DNA of 30,310 nt, taken from positions 1 through 30,310 of the forward strand of contig UQHJ01000026.1 in NCBI GenBank assembly GCA_900540885.1, in the 5' to 3' direction. The notes below the pieces were generated by a model. The model was given only the letters and a program-made list of their open reading frames with translations. It ran no database searches and was not told the origin of the DNA. The translations under genes and the position numbers were made by a program. Of this stretch, positions 15,996-23,318 are shown one piece after another; the stretch's first letter is position 1; each line of letters begins with the position of its first letter. This DNA is from an uncultured Prevotella sp. Lineage in GTDB: Bacteria > Bacteroidota > Bacteroidia > Bacteroidales > Bacteroidaceae.

Positions 15996-16261
15996 GAAGT
16001 CGTCTAAACTTTTCTGACGAAGATTATATTTAAACTTTTATCTCTTCTAAATTCAATCTTTACCTTTCTTTTTGACCGCTTTTTGACCTTTCATCGGTCG
16101 TGTAGCTCGCTACACTCCCTCTTCAATGCCAAAGATAGTGCAAACCGAATGCAAAAAGCCAAGCTTGCTTGAGATTTTTGCTGAGGTGCAGCCTATCTTA
16201 TACAAAAATCGCTTCAAAAATAAAGGCAAATTTTGAACTTCATAAAAGTTTAGACGACTTC
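15996..16261. mobile_element. MITE-like element with 18-base perfect terminal inverted repeats
   Basis: GAAGTCGTCTAAACTTTT at 15996-16013 is exactly inverted at 16244-16261. ATT flanks both ends (15993-15995, 16262-16264), a possible 3-base target duplication. The 266-base body has no credible gene. It carries GCCAAAGATAGTGCAAACCG, similar to the CAAAGATACTGCAAGG stretch in the cysN promoter repeat. With the 97-base repeat it accounts for most of the folP-cdaA gap. Confidence 0.75.
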
Positions 16262-16306
16262 ATTAGAACGCCGCTTTAATAATTTTCTACGTTACTGCAT
16301 TCCCAT

Positions 16307-16343
16307 ATTTGTACATTTGCATCTTCTCACATTTGCACATTCC
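16307..16343. repeat. AATGTGNN-family array before cdaA, with a -7-like TACATTTG
   Basis: Units of the TTTGCACA/AATGTG family precede the cdaA start at 16355. One variant unit reads TACATTTG (16312-16319), which matches the -7 consensus on the plus strand; a -33 is not clear. Confidence 0.6.
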
Positions 16344-16354
16344 CCCTCCCTCCC

Positions 16355-17134
16355 ATGTTCAGTTTCGGAATAAAAGACATTATCGACATATTTTCGGTAG
16401 CCATACTGCTTTACTACATTTACCGATTGATGAAAGAATCAAGTTCGGCTAACATCTTTGGCGGTATTATTGTTTTTATTGTAGTATGGATATTTGTATC
16501 ACAAATATTTGAGATGCGCTTATTGGGCACCATTCTTGACAAGTTGGTCAATGTAGGCTCGTTAGCGCTGATTATTCTATTCCAAGAAGAAATCCGACAC
16601 TTCTTCAGCACCATTGGCGCGCGTCACAATACGGCTTTTATCTCACGCCTTTTCAGTGGCAAGAATAAAGATAAAGAAGCAGGCGTACATCGTGAAGAGA
16701 TTATGCCCATTGTCATGGCTTGCATGAACATGGGCAAGCAGAAGGTGGGAGCACTTATTATCATTGAGCGCTATGTCGGACTGAACGAATACATCACCAC
16801 GGGCGACCAAATCAGCGCCAATATCACGCAGCGACTGATTGAAAACATATTTTTCAAAAACTCTCCTTTGCACGACGGTGCCATGATTATATCACACGGA
16901 CGCATTAAAGCAGCAGGCTGCATTTTGCCTATTTCACACGACACCGACATACCCAAATCTCTCGGTTTGCGCCACCGCGCCGCTTTGGGTATTTCGCAGA
17001 AGAGTGACTGCATAGCCGTTGTCGTGAGTGAAGAAACGGGAGGTATTTCCATTGCTGAAAAGGGTAACTTCCGCCTTCGACTCTCAGCTGAAGAATTGGA
17101 GAGCGTACTCTCAAAGGAGTGGATTAAAGAGTGA
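16355..17134 (+). CDS. cdaA: Diadenylate cyclase CdaA (membrane-bound)
   Basis: CdaA joins two ATP into cyclic di-AMP, a second messenger controlling potassium and osmotic balance and cell-wall homeostasis. The 259-residue protein has three N-terminal membrane segments (about 10-25, 33-50, 62-77) and then the DAC (DisA_N) domain with its two key motifs, DGA (174-176) and RHR (206-208), plus SEETG (225-229). Length and plan fit CdaA rather than DisA or CdaS. It follows folP on the same strand after a repeat-filled gap. No CdaR regulator gene is next to it, unlike in Firmicutes. Confidence 0.96.
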   Translation: MFSFGIKDIIDIFSVAILLYYIYRLMKESSSANIFGGIIVFIVVWIFVSQIFEMRLLGTILDKLVNVGSLALIILFQEEIRHFFSTIGARHNTAFISRLFSGKNKDKEAGVHREEIMPIVMACMNMGKQKVGALIIIERYVGLNEYITTGDQISANITQRLIENIFFKNSPLHDGAMIISHGRIKAAGCILPISHDTDIPKSLGLRHRAALGISQKSDCIAVVVSEETGGISIAEKGNFRLRLSAEELESVLSKEWIKE

Positions 17135-17162
17135 AAACCACTATTCTTTAAGTTTTTCTTAT

Positions 17163-17170
17163 TATCTTTG
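17163..17170 (+). promoter_or_regulatory. -7 box of psd
   Basis: TATCTTTG matches TAnnTTTG, 74 bases before the psd ATG. No clear -33 is visible at 19 bases. Confidence 0.55.
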
Positions 17171-17244
17171 CCACGATAAGCGTGTCGTTTAACAATTAAA
17201 CGTGTTACTCGCTACTCTCAAACTATTCCAATAAAGCATCATTC

Positions 17245-17937
17245 ATGGCAAGAAAGCATAAAATAAAAAACGTAAGACTACATAGCGAGGGCAATGATAT
17301 ATTGCGCAATAGTTTAGTAGCCATTATCCTTATTGGAGGCTTACTCTACTACCTATTGCGCGATGTTACTTTATGGCCCTTTTACTTATATGCAGCCGTA
17401 TGCATTATTTTATATGGTATGGCTGTCAACTTCTTCCGTTGCCCCATTCGTCTCTTCGATGGCGAGAAGGAAGACACCGTGTTGGCCGCAGCTGATGGCC
17501 GCGTAGTAGTGATAGAAGAAGTGGACGAAAATGAATACTTCCACGACCGTCGCTTGATGATTTCTATCTTTATGTCTATCACCAACGTACATGCCAACTG
17601 GTTCCCCGTTGAAGGTATTGTCAAGAAGGTAGTTCATCACAGTGGCAACTTTCATAAAGCCTGGTTACCTAAGGCAAGTACAGAAAATGAACGTTCGACC
17701 ATAGTGATTGAGACCCCTGACGGCAAAGAAGTGTTGGTACGCCAAATTGCAGGTGCCGTTGCACGCCGCATTGTTACCTACGCTCGTGAAGACGAGGAGT
17801 GCTACTTCGACGAACACATGGGCTTCATCAAGTTTGGCTCACGTGTAGATGTCTACTTACCATTGGGTACTGAAGTACTTGTACACATGGGACAAGCCAC
17901 CGTGGGCAATCAGACGGTGATAGCGAAGTTGAAATAA
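17245..17937 (+). CDS. psd: Phosphatidylserine decarboxylase proenzyme
   Basis: Psd removes CO2 from phosphatidylserine to make phosphatidylethanolamine at the inner membrane. This is the short form (230 residues) with N-terminal hydrophobic segments (about 22-38 and 45-62). The self-cleavage site FGSRVD places the pyruvoyl-forming serine at 199, about 32 residues from the end, giving a small alpha subunit. The conserved IFMSITNVHANWFPVEG (about 108-124) is present. The next gene is pssA, which makes its substrate. Confidence 0.95.
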   Translation: MARKHKIKNVRLHSEGNDILRNSLVAIILIGGLLYYLLRDVTLWPFYLYAAVCIILYGMAVNFFRCPIRLFDGEKEDTVLAAADGRVVVIEEVDENEYFHDRRLMISIFMSITNVHANWFPVEGIVKKVVHHSGNFHKAWLPKASTENERSTIVIETPDGKEVLVRQIAGAVARRIVTYAREDEECYFDEHMGFIKFGSRVDVYLPLGTEVLVHMGQATVGNQTVIAKLK

Positions 17938-17982
17938 ATAGTCAATCAATTTTATAGGAAGCAACATATAAAGTCCTAACAA

Positions 17983-18044
17983 GGGGCAGGCTTCCAGCCT
18001 GAGATGAAATGCGGCACAATACGCATGGGCTGGAAGCCTGCCCC
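17983..18044. repeat. Hairpin with 17-bp perfect stem in psd-pssA spacer
   Basis: GGGGCAGGCTTCCAGCC at 17983-17999 pairs perfectly with 18028-18044 around a 28-base loop. No T-tract follows on either strand, so it is more likely a palindromic repeat or processing site than a terminator. Confidence 0.85.
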
Positions 18045-18073
18045 ACAATGTAAAATATTGAATAACCTCACGT

Positions 18074-18793
18074 ATGAAAAAACATTTTCCTAATACGCTT
18101 ACTTGCTGCAACCTCATTTCGGGTTGCATTGCCACCTATTGGGCCTTTCAGTCCGACTATCAGTTAGCATTGCTATTTGTAGTGATAGGTGCTATATTCG
18201 ATTTTTTTGACGGTTTTGCAGCTCGACTGCTACACGTTTCTTCTCCTATTGGTAAGGAGTTAGACTCGCTGGCCGACGACGTCACCTTTGGTTTTGCCCC
18301 ATCGGCCGTTGTGTACTCCATGATAAGTTCATTGAGTAACGAAACACCCTTGTTTGGCCAGCCTTTGTTAGGACAACTTTTACCCTATGCGGCCTTTATT
18401 ATGGCGGCCTTTTCAGCCCTGCGCCTGGCAAAGTTCAATTTAGATGAGCGCCAAACGACTACTTTCATCGGACTCCCCACTCCTGCCAATGCTCTTTTTT
18501 GGACATCGCTGGCCGCTTCCTTTCAGTTCAATCCAGAGTTAATGCCCAATGAAGTTTATGCAGTCTTACTGATTGTAGGAGTGTTAGTGGCAAGTTGGTT
18601 GCTCATTGCAGAGATACCGATGTTTGCGCTAAAGTTTAAGTCGTATGGTTGGCAGGGTAACGAGTTACGTTATGGCTTTATTGCAGCAAGCATCTTATTA
18701 CTTGCCATATTAGGATTGAAAGGATTTGCTGCCGTAATTGTGCTATATGTGCTTACCTCAATCGCCAACAATCTATATCACGATTACAAATAA
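18074..18793 (+). CDS. pssA: CDP-diacylglycerol--serine O-phosphatidyltransferase
   Basis: PssA makes phosphatidylserine from CDP-diacylglycerol and serine in the inner membrane. The 239-residue protein carries the CDP-alcohol phosphotransferase signature complete: D43, D46-G47, A50-R51, G60, D64, D68 (DFFDGFAAR...GKELDSLAD). Several membrane segments follow (about 95-115, 125-145, 155-180, 205-235). It directly follows psd with a hairpin between them, so both steps of phosphatidylethanolamine synthesis are linked. I see no promoter of its own. Confidence 0.95.
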   Translation: MKKHFPNTLTCCNLISGCIATYWAFQSDYQLALLFVVIGAIFDFFDGFAARLLHVSSPIGKELDSLADDVTFGFAPSAVVYSMISSLSNETPLFGQPLLGQLLPYAAFIMAAFSALRLAKFNLDERQTTTFIGLPTPANALFWTSLAASFQFNPELMPNEVYAVLLIVGVLVASWLLIAEIPMFALKFKSYGWQGNELRYGFIAASILLLAILGLKGFAAVIVLYVLTSIANNLYHDYK

Positions 18794-18909
18794 TTAAGCA
18801 CTTCATGCGTTGTGTTGGCACGATTGTTGCCTAAAAAGTGAAGAGAGCACGATTTACGTTCTCTCATTCACCAATTATTTAACCCCATTTTACGCAACAA
18901 AAAGACATT

Positions 18910-19206
18910 ATGCACTTACTTGGACGCCTTTTCATCTTCATTTTTGGCTTTATATTTATCCTATTAAGTTTTGCTTTCTCGTTTATAAGAGCAGGGCATA
19001 ACTTTCTGAATACGCTCTTTGGCGGCTCAGCGCGTCGTTCCAACACTTCGCAGCGTCAAAACCCATATAGTGCTGGCGAGAACCCTAATAACCACACGAC
19101 ATCGGGCAATGCGCATCATGAGAGCAATCCTAACTCACGTCAAAAACGAAGCAATAAGATATTTGACAAAAACGAAGGAGAATACGTTGACTTTGAAGAC
19201 GTATAA
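18910..19206 (+). CDS. DUF4834 family small membrane protein
   Basis: A 98-residue protein with one strongly hydrophobic N-terminal segment (about 3-28, RLFIFIFGFIFILLSFAFSF). A hydrophilic Asn/Ser/Arg-rich linker (40-80) follows, and a conserved acidic end GEYVDFEDV. This plan matches DUF4834, found in Bacteroidetes; its function is unknown. It lies between pssA and ruvB on the same strand, 40 bases ahead of ruvB. Confidence 0.8.
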   Translation: MHLLGRLFIFIFGFIFILLSFAFSFIRAGHNFLNTLFGGSARRSNTSQRQNPYSAGENPNNHTTSGNAHHESNPNSRQKRSNKIFDKNEGEYVDFEDV

Positions 19207-19246
19207 CGATACTCCAATTGTCAGACAAGAAGTAACAAAAAGTTGA

Positions 19247-20293
19247 ATGAACGAAGATACTTTTGACATACGCGCGGAGCAATCAGCTCCCTCGGCTTCA
19301 GAACGCGACTTTGAAAACGCACTGCGCCCACTAAAGTTTGATGATTTTAGCGGACAACGTAAAGTGGTAGATAATTTGCGCATATTCGTTGAGGCTGCCA
19401 AATATCGTGGCGAACCGCTTGACCACACCCTACTACATGGTCCTCCAGGATTAGGTAAAACCACGCTCTCGAATATTATAGCCAATGAATTGGGGGTAGG
19501 GTTTAAACTCACTTCTGGTCCTGTGCTCGACAAACCTGGCGATTTAGCAGGTTTGTTGACTAGTCTCGAACCCAATGATGTGTTATTCATCGACGAAATA
19601 CACCGCTTATCACCGGTCGTTGAGGAATACCTCTATTCGGCTATGGAGGACTATCGCATTGATATCATGATAGATAAAGGCCCAGCCGCGCGAAGTATTC
19701 AGATTGACCTAAGTCCGTTTACTCTCGTGGGTGCAACGACCCGAAGCGGTTTGCTCACTGCCCCCTTGCGTGCTCGTTTTGGTATCAATCTCCACTTAGA
19801 GTATTATGACGCAGAGACGTTGCAACGCATCATTACGCGTTCGGCTAATATTTTGAAAGTGCCCATTGATGCTGAGGCTGCCAGCGAAATTGCCAGCCGC
19901 TCACGCGGAACGCCTCGTATTGCCAATGCCTTGTTGCGCCGTGTTCGCGACTTTGCACAAGTAAAAGGGACAGGACGAATTGACACCGAAATCGCCAACT
20001 TTGCCCTTGAAGCGCTCAACATTGATAAGTACGGATTGGACGAGATTGACAACAAAATCCTCCTCACCATCATCGACAAGTTCAAGGGCGGCCCTGTTGG
20101 TATTACCACTATTGCTACCGCCATTGGCGAAGATGCAGGTACGGTTGAAGAGGTGTACGAGCCTTTCTTGATCAAAGAAGGTTTTATTCGTCGTACTCCC
20201 CGAGGCCGTGAAGTAACAGAATTGGCTTACAAACACCTTGGTCGCAGTATGTATGGTCCGTCAAGTAGTGGGGAAGGTAGCCTATTTGAATAA
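19247..20293 (+). CDS. ruvB: Holliday junction branch migration ATPase RuvB
   Basis: RuvB is the hexameric motor that, with RuvA, drives branch migration of Holliday junctions in recombinational repair. The 348 residues are the standard length. Walker A GPPGLGKTT (about 65-73), Walker B DEIHRL (about 113-118), sensor GATTRSG, the arginine-finger segment PLRARFG and the C-terminal winged helix (FIRRTPRGREVTELAYKHLG) are all present. ruvA and ruvC are not nearby, as is common in this phylum. The spacer to ybeY is made of 9-base repeats. Confidence 0.97.
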   Translation: MNEDTFDIRAEQSAPSASERDFENALRPLKFDDFSGQRKVVDNLRIFVEAAKYRGEPLDHTLLHGPPGLGKTTLSNIIANELGVGFKLTSGPVLDKPGDLAGLLTSLEPNDVLFIDEIHRLSPVVEEYLYSAMEDYRIDIMIDKGPAARSIQIDLSPFTLVGATTRSGLLTAPLRARFGINLHLEYYDAETLQRIITRSANILKVPIDAEAASEIASRSRGTPRIANALLRRVRDFAQVKGTGRIDTEIANFALEALNIDKYGLDEIDNKILLTIIDKFKGGPVGITTIATAIGEDAGTVEEVYEPFLIKEGFIRRTPRGREVTELAYKHLGRSMYGPSSSGEGSLFE

Positions 20294-20447
20294 TGAGCTT
20301 AATAAGTTTAATGAGTTTAATAAGTTTAATGAGTTTAATGAGTTTAATAAGAACGTTGATACTTCCCTCATCTCATTAAACTCATAAACTCATTAAACTC
20401 ATTAAACTCATTAAACTAATTAAACTCATAAACTAATTAAACTCTTC
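20294..20447. repeat. Inverted 9-base repeat arrays filling the ruvB-ybeY spacer
   Basis: Six or so AGTTTAATG/AGTTTAATA units run from 20294 to 20350. The reverse-complement units (CATTAAACT) run from 20373 to 20447, ending three bases before the ybeY start. The 22-base loop between them is unrelated. A transcript would fold into a long A/U-rich hairpin. Confidence 0.9.
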
Positions 20448-20449
20448 TA

Positions 20450-20893
20450 ATGATAACCTATAACGTTATAGACGTAAAGATGCCAGAAATATCGCACCGC
20501 GAAACCACCAAGTGGGTACGTGCTGTAGCCGCTTCGTATGGTAAGCGAGTGGGCGAGGTGGCCTACGTCTTTTGTAATGACGACAAGATATTAGAAGTTA
20601 ATCGACAGTATTTAAAGCACGATTATTTTACTGATATTATCACCTTCGACTATTGCGAGGGCGACATGCTGAGTGGCGACTTGTTTATCAGCCTTGATAC
20701 AGTGCGCACCAATGCCGAATTGTTTCACAAAACCTATGACGACGAACTGCATCGCGTCATCATTCACGGCATACTTCACCTTGTCGGCATTAACGACAAA
20801 GGTCCAGGCGAACGTGAAATCATGGAAGCAGCGGAAAATAAAGCCTTGGATTTGCTCCAGAAGCTGCGTCAGGAAAATAACGAAAATGCATAA
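20450..20893 (+). CDS. ybeY: Endoribonuclease YbeY
   Basis: YbeY is a metal-dependent RNase involved in 16S rRNA 3' end maturation and ribosome quality control. The 147-residue length is typical. The motif reads HGILHLVGIND (about 104-114): the first two histidines are present, while the third, normally His in HGxLHLxGYDH, is Asp here. Asp can also hold a metal, and I recall Bacteroidetes YbeY proteins showing the same change, so the enzyme is probably active. DYFTDIITFDY matches the conserved TDVLSF-type segment. The gene is probably co-transcribed with ruvB. Confidence 0.94.
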   Translation: MITYNVIDVKMPEISHRETTKWVRAVAASYGKRVGEVAYVFCNDDKILEVNRQYLKHDYFTDIITFDYCEGDMLSGDLFISLDTVRTNAELFHKTYDDELHRVIIHGILHLVGINDKGPGEREIMEAAENKALDLLQKLRQENNENA

Positions 20894-20928
20894 AAGGGTT
20901 AAATAGCCTATTAAAAACGTAAATAGCT

Positions 20929-20964
20929 ATAGCGACAAGATTGATTTCTCAATTTTGTCGCTAT
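20929..20964 (+). terminator. Hairpin after ybeY
   Basis: ATAGCGACAA at 20929-20938 pairs with TTGTCGCTAT at 20955-20964, and ATTGA/TCAAT extends the stem around a TTTC loop. It overlaps the -7 box of the next gene by three bases. Confidence 0.65.
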
Positions 20965-20969
20965 ATTTG
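20962..20969 (+). promoter_or_regulatory. -7 box of the Lys/Cys-rich protein gene
   Basis: TATATTTG matches TAnnTTTG, 49 bases before ATG 21019. A partial -33 (TTG at 20941-20943) is 18 bases upstream, inside the hairpin. Confidence 0.6.
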
Positions 20970-21018
20970 TAACCGATTACAATAGACATGTCAAACCAAT
21001 AAAAACCTATTGAACCCC

Positions 21019-21249
21019 ATGAAGAAGTTTATGTTGATGGCCCTTACGGCCGTCTTTGCACTCTCAGTTAGTGCGCAATGCCCCGAAAAGAAGGGCGACT
21101 GCTGCAAGAAGGAAAAGACCGAATGCTGCAAGAAAGACAAGAAGGACTGCAAGAAAAACAAGAAGGACTGCAAGAAAAAGAAAAAAGCTTGCAAAAAGGC
21201 TTGCAAGCAGCAAAAAGAAGCTCAAAAGAGCTGCTGCAAAGGAAAATAA
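21019..21249 (+). CDS. Small secreted Lys/Cys-rich protein, unknown function
   Basis: A 76-residue protein starting at ATG 21019. Residues 1-20 (MKKFMLMALTAVFALSVSAQ) form a clear signal peptide, probably cut near SA-Q. The mature part of about 57 residues is mostly Lys with 11 Cys. Cys recur every 7-8 residues in the pattern CCKKEKTE, CCKKDKKD, CKKNKKD, CKKKKKA. No known domain is recognised. It has its own -7 box and a textbook terminator (21264-21307), which argues for a real, separately transcribed gene rather than a chance frame. Metal binding, anionic-surface binding or disulfide cross-linking are possible but unproven. Confidence 0.8.
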   Translation: MKKFMLMALTAVFALSVSAQCPEKKGDCCKKEKTECCKKDKKDCKKNKKDCKKKKKACKKACKQQKEAQKSCCKGK

Positions 21250-21263
21250 CAACATTAACATGA

Positions 21264-21307
21264 AAGCTCTGCAACGCGCAAGAAGTGTGTTGCAGAGCTT
21301 TTTTTCT
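21264..21307 (+). terminator. Terminator of the Lys/Cys-rich protein gene
   Basis: AAGCTCTGCAAC at 21264-21275 pairs perfectly with GTTGCAGAGCTT at 21289-21300, and T's continue to 21305. Confidence 0.95.
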
Positions 21308-21396
21308 TGAAGGGTGAAAATTTGCATTCTCTATAACAAATCGTGTGCGAAAAACATAAATAGAGCCTATGCAAAGATGCTTACCTACTTATTACG

Positions 21397-23292
21397 TTAT
21401 GCGTTAGCCGCAGCTTCGGCACAACGTTCGCCGTCAATCGCTGCGCTCACGATGCCCCCAGCGTAGCCAGCACCTTCACCACAAGGGTAGAGGCCACGAA
21501 CGGTTACGTGGCAGAGCGTTTCATTATCACGCAATATGCGGACGGGAGAAGAAGTGCGCGTTTCGGCTGCTATCAAGATCGCCTCGTTTGTTAAGAAGCC
21601 ACGACTGCGACGCCCAAAAGCGTTAAAGCCTTCAATTAGACGCGAGGTAATAAAGCGCGGCATCCAGAAGTGTAGGGGAGATGAAACGAGTCCTGGCGTA
21701 TAGCTCGAACGAGGCAAGTCGTAACTCAAACGTCCGTTTACAAAGTCAGCCATGCGTTGCGCTGGAGCCGTTTGACTGCGGTTGCCCTGTTGCCAACAAG
21801 CCTTTTCGAGTGCCTCTTGAAAGTACATCATACGCAAGGGATTGGTAGGGTCGTTAATGTCCTGATGCGTTTCAGCAAAGGTCCCATCAGCCATGGCTTC
21901 GGTCATAAAGGGCGCTAACTCACCGTCTAAATCCTCAGGGCGCGTTTCGACCACCATGCCCGAATTGCTCCATGCCGAGTTGCGCAACGACGGACTCATG
22001 CCATTCACTACCAATTGCTGCGGACCGCTGGCTGCGGGCACAACGATACCGCCTGGACACATACAGAAACTATATACGCCACGTCCCTCACTTTGCGTCA
22101 CATAGCTATACTCTGCAGCAGGCAGATATTTGCCGCGTCCCTCGCGATTGTGGTATTGTATTTGATCAATCAATTGTGATGGGTGTTCCAAACGTACCCC
22201 CACGGCAATGCCTTTTTGCTCAATGGCAATGCCTGAGGCATAAAGGTGGCGATAAACGTCGCGCGCAGAGTGTCCTGTAGCTAAGATGACAGAGCCATGA
22301 AAGCTCTCCCCCGTGTTACATTCTACGCCGCGCACCTCATTGTTTTCAACTACGAGACGGTCAACGCGTGTGTTGAAATGCACTTCGCCCCCACAAGCAA
22401 TGATTTGATTGCGCATGTTTTCGATAATACGTGGCAAACGGTCGGTTCCGATATGAGGGTGCGCATCAACTAATATGTCGGTCGAAGCACCAAACTGGCA
22501 GAACACACGCAGTATCTTTTCGACGTTGCCACGCTTCTTCGAACGCGTATAGAGTTTGCCGTCAGAGTAAGCACCAGCTCCCCCTTCGCCAAACGAATAG
22601 TTGCTCTCAGCGTCCACCTTATGTTCACGTGAAATGCGTGCAATGTCCTTGCGACGTTCATGTACGTCCTTACCGCGCTCTAACACTACGGGACGCTTGC
22701 CCAATTCTATCAAGCGAAGGGCTGCAAACAATCCGCCAGGGCCAGCTCCTACTACAATCACACGGGGAGCACGGCTCACGTCTTGATAACGCACAGGCTC
22801 AAAGTCAAGCTGCGGTGGCATTTCGTTAATATAAGTATCAAGTGTCAAGTTGACATAGATAGTGCGTTGGCGTGCATCAATACTGCGTTTACGAATGCGC
22901 AAGGCATTAATTGTACGCACATCAATGCGCATCTCGTCGGCAATGACACGTTTCAGTCGTTCTTCGTTGTAGGCTACGTCGGGAGTGACGCGCAAACTAA
23001 CCCGCTTGCCCGTTTCGTCTAAGCGGAATTGGTTCGAGGGCGTTTCTAATTCATTCATTCTTTCCTCACGCTCAGGACGTGATTCAAGACGTTGTCCCGG
23101 CTGACGTGGGGTGAACTTCTTCTTGCCAGAGTCGGCATGTTGATACGAACTTACCGCATCGCGTGAACGCGAACGGTGGTCGTTGCGCTTATTATTTTGA
23201 CGAGACGGGCCTTGTTGATTAGCATTGCTGCGGCCTCGATTATTTTGATTTCGACTATACATTGTTTGGGATGTATTATTTTTTTTGACCAT
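21397..23292 (-). CDS. COG2509-type FAD-dependent dehydrogenase with basic disordered N-terminus
   Basis: A 631-residue flavoprotein. The FAD Rossmann motif VVGAGPGGLFAALRLIE is at about 177-193, preceded by a ferredoxin-like N-domain (LRVTPDVAYNEERLKRVIADEM, about 100-121). GEGGAGAYSDGKLYTR and the C-terminal YPCGEGAGYAGGIVSAAIDG are typical of this uncharacterised family. The reaction is unknown. Unusual is the first ~80 residues: low-complexity, rich in Asn, Arg, Ser, Gln (SRNQNNRGRSNANQQGPS), resembling RNA-binding tails. The start could instead be Met79 (23058), but the upstream frame is fully open to 26 bases from radA, which favours the long form. Confidence 0.88.
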   Translation of the reverse strand: MVKKNNTSQTMYSRNQNNRGRSNANQQGPSRQNNKRNDHRSRSRDAVSSYQHADSGKKKFTPRQPGQRLESRPEREERMNELETPSNQFRLDETGKRVSLRVTPDVAYNEERLKRVIADEMRIDVRTINALRIRKRSIDARQRTIYVNLTLDTYINEMPPQLDFEPVRYQDVSRAPRVIVVGAGPGGLFAALRLIELGKRPVVLERGKDVHERRKDIARISREHKVDAESNYSFGEGGAGAYSDGKLYTRSKKRGNVEKILRVFCQFGASTDILVDAHPHIGTDRLPRIIENMRNQIIACGGEVHFNTRVDRLVVENNEVRGVECNTGESFHGSVILATGHSARDVYRHLYASGIAIEQKGIAVGVRLEHPSQLIDQIQYHNREGRGKYLPAAEYSYVTQSEGRGVYSFCMCPGGIVVPAASGPQQLVVNGMSPSLRNSAWSNSGMVVETRPEDLDGELAPFMTEAMADGTFAETHQDINDPTNPLRMMYFQEALEKACWQQGNRSQTAPAQRMADFVNGRLSYDLPRSSYTPGLVSSPLHFWMPRFITSRLIEGFNAFGRRSRGFLTNEAILIAAETRTSSPVRILRDNETLCHVTVRGLYPCGEGAGYAGGIVSAAIDGERCAEAAANA

Positions 23293-23318
23293 TTCTTTCG
23301 CTGCCTACCCTTGGGACG

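Noticed and set aside
21056..21327. Alternative frames over the Lys/Cys-rich gene on both strands
   Set aside because: They arise from the AAG/TGC-rich composition; only the frame from 21019 has a signal peptide, a promoter and a fitting terminator.
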